Assembly: GCF_036785885.1 (NCBI RefSeq)
Contig: NC_092322.1
Coordinates: 13,848,466 to 13,912,465, forward strand
Direction: 5' to 3'
Length of the DNA stretch: 64,000 bases
DNA from: Coffea arabica
Taxonomy: Eukaryota > Streptophyta > Magnoliopsida > Gentianales > Rubiaceae
This document shows, piece by piece, positions 56,154 to 64,000 of this stretch (its first letter is position 1; each line of letters begins with the position of its first letter). A model generated the notes under the pieces. The model did no database searches. It worked only from the letters and a program-made list of their open reading frames with translations, and was not told where the DNA came from. The position numbers were made by a program, and so were the translations under genes.

Positions 56154-58028
56154 TGTTAGGATCCAAGCGCGGAACACACAACTATTGAGACATCAAGTAC
56201 ATAATAATTAATGATAAACAAGTCACAAGTATGAAAGATAAGCGATACATAATATTTAACATGGGTCGACTCCATCATTGAACCTACGTCCACGAAGAGA
56301 AATCCGTTTTTTATTATGAAAGAAAAATCCTATATAAAAATACAATTTGAATCCAAATCCAACTCTTGTATACCATCTCTCACTCCTCATGTATAAGGTT
56401 ACATGTTGCCCTTTTGTGTTCCTTGTGTTTCTCTGTGTAGTATGTCAACCCACCTATTTATGGAGAACATTATTTGGACAAAAATTCAAATAACAACAAG
56501 AAAGTAATTCTAATTCCTAAATTTGTATAGAATTGAAAATAATTTCTAATTCTAAGCAAAATAGGAAAATCCTTGGCTACTATTTCAAGTAACTAAAATC
56601 AATTAGAAAATTAGTTATTTCCACACAAAACAAAAAATTAGTCTAAAAAAAATTAAGTCAATTTTCTAACAAATCTCCACCTTGGTGAAAATTTCTTTTA
56701 ACAACCATTTGCCTTTAACTAACAAATAATATGGTATCGAAATTACACACATGAATTAATACAATTCTGACACCAAATTGATTCAATCGACAAATGAACA
56801 TGTATATTTATCCCGAATCCAACCTCCAGTTGACTCGTGAGAAAATGTCTCATTTACCATCTTTCTTTACAGAATTTCTTTTCACGATCACTTGCAATCT
56901 AAGATCCCCTTCTGTGAGTTCAAACCCTAATTATTGATACAACCAAATGGTAAAATCACCATACTTTCTACCATCCTCAGGACTATCTCGCTACGTATGG
57001 TTTCCAAAACTCCATCTAAACGAAAAACTCATAACTGTTAAAGTCTTGTAGCGCATGCAAATTAAATCCCTTTATTTTTTTTGGAACACGTGTCACACCA
57101 CCCAAAAAATAAAATCCGAATCTAATAACCATTCGAGATGAAGTATCAACCGATGAAGTTGTGAGAAAGTCTCAACCGATTCACATCCAAAGTCAATATT
57201 GGACTCCACTTTTTTCTTGACCCTTGAATCACCTGCCTAGATTCATCGTCAAGTATTTCCATGTTTTTCGATTTTTCATCTTTTACCATCAATGTTTTTT
57301 GCCAAACCATTGAAACAAGAATATCACCCATTAAATTGTTCAATTGGTAATAACCACCAATCCACTTGATCTCAATAGTTAACCAAGATCCAACAATGAA
57401 CAACCAAACTCTTAATCCAACCATTCAGTTTGTTGGGATCCAAGTGCTTGTGAACAGTTCAATCTTGTAACCAAACTCTGATATCACTTGTTAGAATCCA
57501 AGCGCAGAACACATAACTATTGAGATATCAAGTACACAACAATTTAATGATAAAAAAGTCACAAGTATGAAAGATAAATGACACACAATACTTAATGTGG
57601 TTCGACTCCACCATTGAGTCTACGTCTACAGAAAGTAATCCGTTCTTTATTATAAGAGGAAAATTCTATACAGGAATACAATTTGAATCCAAACCCAACC
57701 CTTATATATCCTCTCTCATCTCTCAAGAACCCTATCTCAGTCCTCATGTAGAAGGCTACATGTTGCCCTTTTGTACTCCTTATTTGTCTCTTTGTACTAT
57801 GTCAACCCATCTATTTATAGAGAACATTGTTTGGACAAAAATTCAAATAACAACAGCAAATCAATTCTAATTCCTAAACTTATACAGAATAAGAAATAAC
57901 TTCTAATTCTAAATAAAATAGAAAATTTCTTGACTACTATTTCAAATAACTAAAACCAATTAAAAAACTAATTACTTCCACACAAGATAAGAAACCTGCC
58001 TTAAAAAAATTAAGCCAATTTCCTAACA
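56154..58028 (-). mobile_element. Copia-type TRIM/LARD-like element in NLR6
   Basis: LTRs are 56154-56671 (518 bp) and 57489-58028 (540 bp), with TGTTAGGATCC and CCTAACA ends and clear mutual similarity (CAACTATTGAGACATCAAGTA / CATAACTATTGAGATATCAAG). The minus-strand primer site TGATATCAGAGTTTGG (57471-57486) resembles the initiator tRNA-Met type, and a CCAAGGTGGAGATT polypurine tract adjoins the left LTR. Flanks GTTGA/GTTGG fit a 5-bp duplication with one change. The internal 817 bp have no gag or pol. Confidence 0.85.
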
Positions 58029-58932
58029 GTTGGACCTGGGGGAGTTTAGTCTTGGCAAAAGTTTCCCGATGGAAGTAGTGTTGCTTGTTCACGTGAGATA
58101 CTTGGCCATTCGATCAGAACTGTTATCAATTCTAGATGCAATAGCCAACCTCTCAAGGTTAGAAACATTTCTGATTAGAGGGTCTATAGATGTTAGGTTG
58201 CCAAACACCATCTGGACTATTAAGACATTGAGGCATTTATTTATAACAAGATCCAATGATTATGGTTCCAGGTATGGTTTTACTTTTCCCAACAATCTGG
58301 AAGGCTCCCCGGATTTAGAACATCTAGTCACTTTGACCCTAGCGATTGATCCTTCTTATCAAAGCTTGCAAAAGATACCGAAAAAGTTTCCAAGCATCCG
58401 AAGGCTAAGATGTGCAGGACTCGGATCTTATGGCAATGGGATTCTCATGCTGGACTATTTGAGTCAAGTAGAATCACTTAAGGTGCATGGATTTGATGGA
58501 TATCACTTTCATTTCAACGAATTTGAGAATGTTTACTCTCTCATTTAATTCTAAGCCGTGGAGTGAAATTTCAACAATTGGTAAGCTGACCAAGCTTGAA
58601 GTGCTTAAGTTAAACAGTGAATCCTTTGTGGGAAGGAAATGGGAAATGAAAGACGGGGAGTTCTCTAAGCTCCGAATCTTGAAACTGTCAGAGTTGGACA
58701 TCCGTTGGTGGACTGCAACATCTTCTGATCATTTTTCCTGTCTTGAGAAATTGGTTTTGCATGGTTGTAAGAAGCTGGAAGAGCTCCCTTCTTGTTTAGG
58801 GGAATCTGCGCCTCTTGTAATGATTGAGGTGAAAGGGTGCAGTCTGCTGAAAGTTCTGTGAAGCAAATTGGAGAAGAACAGATGGAAAATGGAAACGAGG
58901 GTCTAAAGATTGATATTCGAAGTTATTGGTGA

Positions 58933-60778
58933 TCCAGGTACGTTTTCTTAGTCCTCTCATCACATTTCACTATGGTGAGCTATTCATATCTCTTCTTGAT
59001 CTGGGACAGAGTCAATGCAGAGTTGAATACCACTCATTAGGTCAGAGATAATACTACAGTATCATGTGACTAAGTTGAATTAGTTCAATGATATAATTAT
59101 TCATGTTTCTTGAGCCAATTTTTGGAGATTCTCAATTCCTTGCAGCTATAACTTTGTGATTGCAGTGGCACAAACAGTCATACATATATGAATTCAACAT
59201 TATCTATCATAATCTGTTTCTAAAATATTCTCCAAGTTCTCTATGCGTTTTGATGTTCAATAATGTTTAAAATCTGTCATCCCAGTTTCTGAAATCTTCG
59301 TTAATGTTGCTACAGATTTTGATATCATCCTTGTAACCAGAGCACATGCATATATGCAAGGTACACTCTGCTTTTCCTTTTCTATGTTTCATTCCTCAAA
59401 AGAATTAGCTGAATGATCCAACCCTTTCTTAAAGAATTAGCTGAATGATCCAACCCTTTCTTTTTCCCCTCTCTCTCTCAAAACGCCAAGAATATGGTAA
59501 GTTCTTGCTTTGAAACTGTTACCTTGCAGAAAGAAATAATGCCATCTGTGAATCTGTTTCCAAAAAATTAAAGTCACTTTTCAGCCAAAATGAATTAAAT
59601 TCTTCTAGGAGTAGAGATTTGTGGAAACAATTTGAGGCTACCTCAAGTATTAAGTTAAAATCCCCATTCATCCAGCCATCAGCTATTTCATTTTTGTAAA
59701 GGTAGTTATAGAGGAATCCTGTTCCGGCTATAATTAGAGTAGAAAAATTATATGAATCACAGATGTTGTTAAATGAGCTAATGTTTGGTTTAGGACTATC
59801 AGCCTTGCATAGTGAAACTGATAGAAGAGCTAATGAATGAAAAATTTTGGCAGAAGGTCCAATGAAGTTGACTTAAAGTTTGCGAGAAGACAACGAATGT
59901 TAAATATGTTCAGGGGAGATGTCTTCTGGTGTTAATTGGTGCCTGTTCTTGTGATGTGATGAGAAGGACGGGAACTCCTACCCAATTTGGAAGTAACAAA
60001 TTTGGTAGAATAGAGATTGTGTGTTGGCATAGTATATTAATCTGTTACTAGAAACTCATTTGAACTGTTTAGTGAAGTTCTATTTAGCTAGCGGGAGGAG
60101 ATTCATGCCATGTAAATTAAGTAAATAAGTATACAGCTAAATGTTGGTTGAGAACGTTGTGAAGAAGTTGCAAGTGAAGGTATAAGGAAATTTTGGAAAG
60201 TCTTATAGAGTTGTACAAGCACTCCCTAAGGAAAAAATGTTACCTTAACGTATATTCTGAAAGAATGTGCCAAATCTAATTCAGTACATGGAACTGATAT
60301 CAATGTCAGAGCAGTATTGAGCATTTGGATTGCACAAGAAAGCAGTTACTGGATATGTTTGTGCAAGTTAAACCTGCATCAGAAAGAGGAAAGGCCCAGA
60401 AAAGGGAAAAAAATAAAGAATAGACATAAATTCATGTGGATTGTGAATAGAGAGGCTAGGCAATAACGAGAAAATCTTAATTTTGCTCAAGGAAAGTCTA
60501 GATAGATGTTGCATTGATTGCTGACCCTCCCTTCTCTTGATGGTGATGACTCTGGTTTGCATTTTCAAGCGATAAAAGACAGACACTGTATGTATTCATA
60601 CAAGTTGAGATCCTTCTGAAGCTGTTCCCGCTAATTGAAACGATCATTTGGTTCCAAAATGTCCGTAAGAAAAAAAATATGCAAATAGAAATTGATTGGA
60701 ACATTTCATTTTTTAAGCCGCTTTACTTCACAACGTTGCAGAGGAGGCGATTTAAAGCGTCATTTCAAGCTTTACTAC
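58933..60778. other. NLR6 3' flank and spacer
   Basis: The first ~440 bp match the NLR1 3' flank. A perfect 32-bp tandem duplication lies at 59399-59430 and 59431-59462 (unit contains AATTAGCTGAATGATCCAAC). I see no gene. Confidence 0.6.
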
Positions 60779-61483
60779 TGTTGGATATTTTAATAAAAAA
60801 TATCACATATTTATTTTGAATTCAAATTAAATAAATTACAAATTCTTTAAATAAATTTTCAGTTACAAATTAAAACATTTAAATGTGTAACTTATGGGAT
60901 TTATGTCTTGCATTTGTAACTTATGTAATGATTAGGTTTTATGAATTTTTTTAGTAATTTTTTACCGTTATACAATGAATCTAGACTTTTCAATTTGTAA
61001 CTGAAATATGAGATGTTAATTCCTATTAATGTTGGAATTTTAATATTCCTAATTTCTTAGCCTATATATAAGGCATTTATCAACCAAACCAAATATATAC
61101 TTTGCTATCTCTATACTACCTTCTATTTTTTCTCCACTACTATAAGAGTTTATAGGGCAAAGAACAGTGTTAGTATGAGGTTTCTGTCTTACTCCAATAG
61201 TGTAGATTGGAGTAGATTACAGTGTGCAAAAGGCTGGGCTGTTGTATCCTGAAGGTGACGTACTGAGACCTACTACATCGGAGGATACTCCGTAGGGGCG
61301 CGAATCGTCTTAAAGAGAGCGACCTAGTCCGCGCCTCAACCCATACCAAATCAACATTTTATGGTACAAATTATTTGCATTTTTAATGCAAGATTAAGGT
61401 ATGAATTTTTGTTAATTTATTTGTTAAATTTTATTAGAGAAATTATTGTGACTTATATGATTTATTTTGGTCTAGAACCAACA
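60779..61483 (+). mobile_element. 5' LTR of the last element, with TATA box
   Basis: TGTTGG/CCAACA termini form a short inverted pair. CCTATATATAAGG at about 61061 is a good TATA box, placing transcription start some 30 bp downstream and giving a U3 of roughly 300 bp. The GC-rich stretch near 61290-61345 is in U5. Confidence 0.75.
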
Positions 61484-64000
61484 ATTTTTAAGACGATTAG
61501 CCTCTTCACATAAGATAAGGTTATCGTTGCATGTTTTGCTTCTAAATTATCTAATCATAAAACTAACATAATCCCAACGATGAGAATCTTACATGGTGTA
61601 TAACATAATCAGAACAAACTTTAATATACAAGATATTTAATGTGAATGGTCATAATTATAGACTGAGACTAGAAAGGATAATATCCATTGGTTTTATGTA
61701 CTTTAGAGTCTGGTATCAATATTGTGTAAGCACCTATAAATAATTCGCAATATATACCTTTGAATACAAGTTGCCTATTATTAACAGAATATCATGTATT
61801 TGTTTGTTCAAGGGAAACATGGTACTTGCATGATGTCTTTGTAAATTAGTAGACCAAATACAATAATTTTTTGCCATTTTTGAGTTTTTCATATATGTTG
61901 TATGAAGCAACTTTTTTTGCATAAGCTTGTCATGTTACATAGTGAACTTTCAATGTCTCTTCTATTAATGGATTTATTCCGATTGAAAATTTCGGCATTG
62001 ACATAGAAATGATTAATTTGTGATAAAGATATATACTCCATGAAATGCATGTATAACGTGGCCAGTTATTGTCTTAAGAATAGTGGTATCAAGATGTATG
62101 AAAAAAAACTGCAATTATGAGGTTCAAGTTATATTTAAATAGTGGGGGTTTAAAATTCTCTAGTTTTGTCTTGAATTCATATGATCTCAGTCAAGCTTGA
62201 GGTTTGCATTTTCACAAGCAATAAACGGTATTGATAATACATGAAAAAAAGGTTACATTGTCACCAAGGAAAAATTATATGCATGGATAATAGCTTTAGT
62301 GGCTTGAAGTTGTGAAATATAAAGTTATTAGCCATATAATTCTCAACAACTCTATTCTCTTGACTTGTATTGTGTTAAAATTGTGAATATGAACTTTTGA
62401 GTTGAAAATGTGATGTTGTACATTAAAAAATATGTATTCGAGTCAAAGGCCATCAATTTGCAGGCAACCAACAACTTTTGGATTTATATTAAATTATTTC
62501 ATGTTGTTTGCTATGTGGTTGTCTTTGTATTTAATGCAAACTGGAATACTTAATTTCCTTACCAAGCATGACTATAGTGTGACTATGCTTAGATGGAAAC
62601 GCGGACAGTGGATGTTGACTAAGCTAGTAGCTATGAATTTTGAAACCCTTGAAATTTTTCATTATAAGGCTTGCATTAGTTGCAGGTTGAATTTTGAGAT
62701 TAAAGCATAATAGTGCATTGACTATTATATTTTTTGAATTTTCTTAATCTCTAATTTGAGTTGTGCAGATTAAAAAGTGAGGCATGATTTGGATAGAGTT
62801 GAATTACTTTTGAAGTTTTCTTGCAAAAGAAAATTTATTGAGGATTATGAGAATGGCGGGTTACTAGATTACCAGCCATTGAGAAGATTACAGAAATGAT
62901 GGAAATTAATGTGGCTTTGCTTGATGTGAGCAAATATATGCCCATTCTATTTGCTCAATTTATGAGTATGACATAATTATTGTTTTTTTAATCTATTCTA
63001 ACTTTATTTTGAGTTATGCAGACTAGCATTCACTGAAAAGTATGACCTGATGTGAAGGTACTTGAAATATTTTTTGATATTTTTGCAAAAGCAAAAATAA
63101 CCATGGAGTTTTTTGAGATTGGCTTCTAGTGCACCACTAGACTACTGGCCATGGAAAAAAAATTAAAAAATTACATATGAGTAAATATACGCCTACACTA
63201 TTTGGCAAAAATATATGGATGAGAAATTTTCTCATCGAAGATTGGTTCCATATATTTGGACCACTAAGAGATTATTTGAAAAAATTCGAGAATATCATAT
63301 CTTTGTTATTTTATTTGTGTTGAAAAATAAATCTCAAGCTTGAGTCAAGGATATGATACACATCGAGGGTGATAAGACAAAAGTCTAATATATGTTAAAA
63401 ATCACCTATGAGGATACAACCACCTAGGGACTGGAGATCCCAAGAACTAGGTCGGAGACAAACGAATCATAGAGTGATTTGGTTGATTAATATGCACTAC
63501 TTTGATTATATTGTCTGTCCCTATGATGTAAGTGCATTTGTGATCCTATGACGATAAGAGAGGTTGGGATTTTTATTCCCTTAATGAGTTCTATAACCCT
63601 TATGGGTGGGATGTCTAAGTCATAGGAGCATCCTTGATAGACTCACCTATATGAGTGTGGAAGTAGGGCCGCTTCCTATGAGAATTTGTACTGGTTCTCT
63701 AGAGCACTCATGAAAACTGGGATAAAGCACAAGGCCATAAATGTGCTGGCTTATGAAACCTGTTTTAGAACACTGAAAGGTTCATGCGTGTGATACGATT
63801 TCACGTGCCCTCAAGTAGTCATCGTTTAAAGGCTAAGTCCACTTTGACTCTAGCACGGGAATTGTTGAGCACTAAGTGAAGGTTTAAAGGCATTGCCACC
63901 TTCATTATGCATGAATTTTTAATCTTTGCCTTATTAAGTGTTAAGTTTTGAATATTATATTTTTTTATTAAAATAAGTGGGGGATTGTTGGATATTTTAA
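60779..64000 (+). mobile_element. Non-autonomous LTR retrotransposon, 3' LTR cut by the window end
   Basis: The 5' LTR 60779-61483 (705 bp) begins TGTTGGATATTTT and ends GAACCAACA. The last 15 bases of the window (63986-64000) repeat its start, directly after a GTGGGGGATT polypurine tract. The 2.5-kb internal region has no gag or pol frame; the longest ORF (62432-62710) has no domain I recognise. A conventional primer site is not evident after 61483. Length and lack of coding suggest a LARD-like derivative; Copia versus Ty3 cannot be told. Confidence 0.75.

Larger units (their letters stand above)
50405..58932 (+). pseudogene. NLR6: R1-type CC-NB-LRR pseudogene
   Basis: Homology blocks are 50405-50518, 51845-54478, 56025-56153 and 58029-58932. 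The ATG at 50405 and the first codons match NLR5 (ASSSS.TS), but the frame breaks by 50473. Further lesions include a frameshift near 52237, stops near 52258, 52442, 52520 and 52748, a frameshift near 53635, TAG at 53722 inside kinase-2 (DDV then stop), TGA near 53959, and frameshifts near 54170, 58500 and 58845. The P-loop reads GTAGLSKTT, having lost the central glycine. Three retroelements interrupt it: a solo LTR (50519), a Copia-type array (54479) and a Copia-type TRIM (56154). It is an old dead copy; similarity is closest to NLR2/NLR5. Confidence 0.93.

Noticed and set aside
57146-57424. Minus-strand frame in the Copia-type TRIM as a residual gag
   Set aside because: No zinc knuckle or capsid-like motif; the internal region is too short for gag-pol.
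1-64000. Bacterial-type operons, terminators or origins
   Set aside because: Introns, LTR elements, MITEs and NLR genes show a plant nuclear genome; such features are not expected and none were seen.

Overview
This is a plant nuclear window, AT-rich and dense in transposons. It carries six tandem copies of one NLR (nucleotide-binding leucine-rich-repeat) immune-receptor family, all on the + strand. The proteins look like R1/late-blight-type CNLs: a long N-terminal extension of about 400 residues, an Rx-like coiled coil with an EDVID-like motif, an NB-ARC with an IHD/VHD version of the MHD motif, and degenerate LRRs. That points to an asterid dicot. A lamiid such as Rubiaceae or Solanaceae is my guess, not something the sequence proves.

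Layout. 1-9125: a fragment zone (tRNA-type SINE, CCGG-rich transposon end), then NLR1, a pseudogene broken by a solo LTR and by a truncated Ty3/gypsy element that itself holds a hAT MITE. 9126-12844: spacer with two well-formed orphan exons of an unrelated gene. 13076-16918: NLR2, intact. 16919-21272: spacer with an alpha-L-fucosidase (GH95) relic, a hAT-like insertion and the NLR3 leader. 21273-26263: NLR3, undamaged except for one solo LTR in its LRR coding region. 26264-29846: spacer with a Mutator-like MITE and a duplicated copy of the NLR3 upstream region. 29982-31933: NLR4, a short NLR lacking ARC2 and LRRs. 33354-37133: NLR5, intact. 38321-47543: retrotransposon block (solo LTR nested in solo LTR, then a gag-only Ty3 derivative). 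50405-58932: NLR6, a heavily mutated pseudogene carrying one solo LTR and two small Copia-type non-autonomous elements. 60779-64000: a non-autonomous LTR element whose 3' LTR runs off the window.

How it fits together. NLR2, NLR5 and NLR6 share a leader of about 130 bp and an N-terminal extension. NLR3 and NLR4 share a different first exon, a 5'UTR intron and an upstream region, so the cluster grew by tandem duplication in two sublineages. One Ty3/gypsy family (tRNA-Asp primer site, LTR termini TGACAGG/CCTATCA, 5-bp target duplications) accounts for eight LTR copies. All eight lie in the same orientation, antisense to the NLR genes, and four insertions of this family are inside NLR coding sequence. 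NLR2 and NLR5 are the probable functional receptors. NLR4, and the two ORFs of the split NLR3, are possible truncated products.
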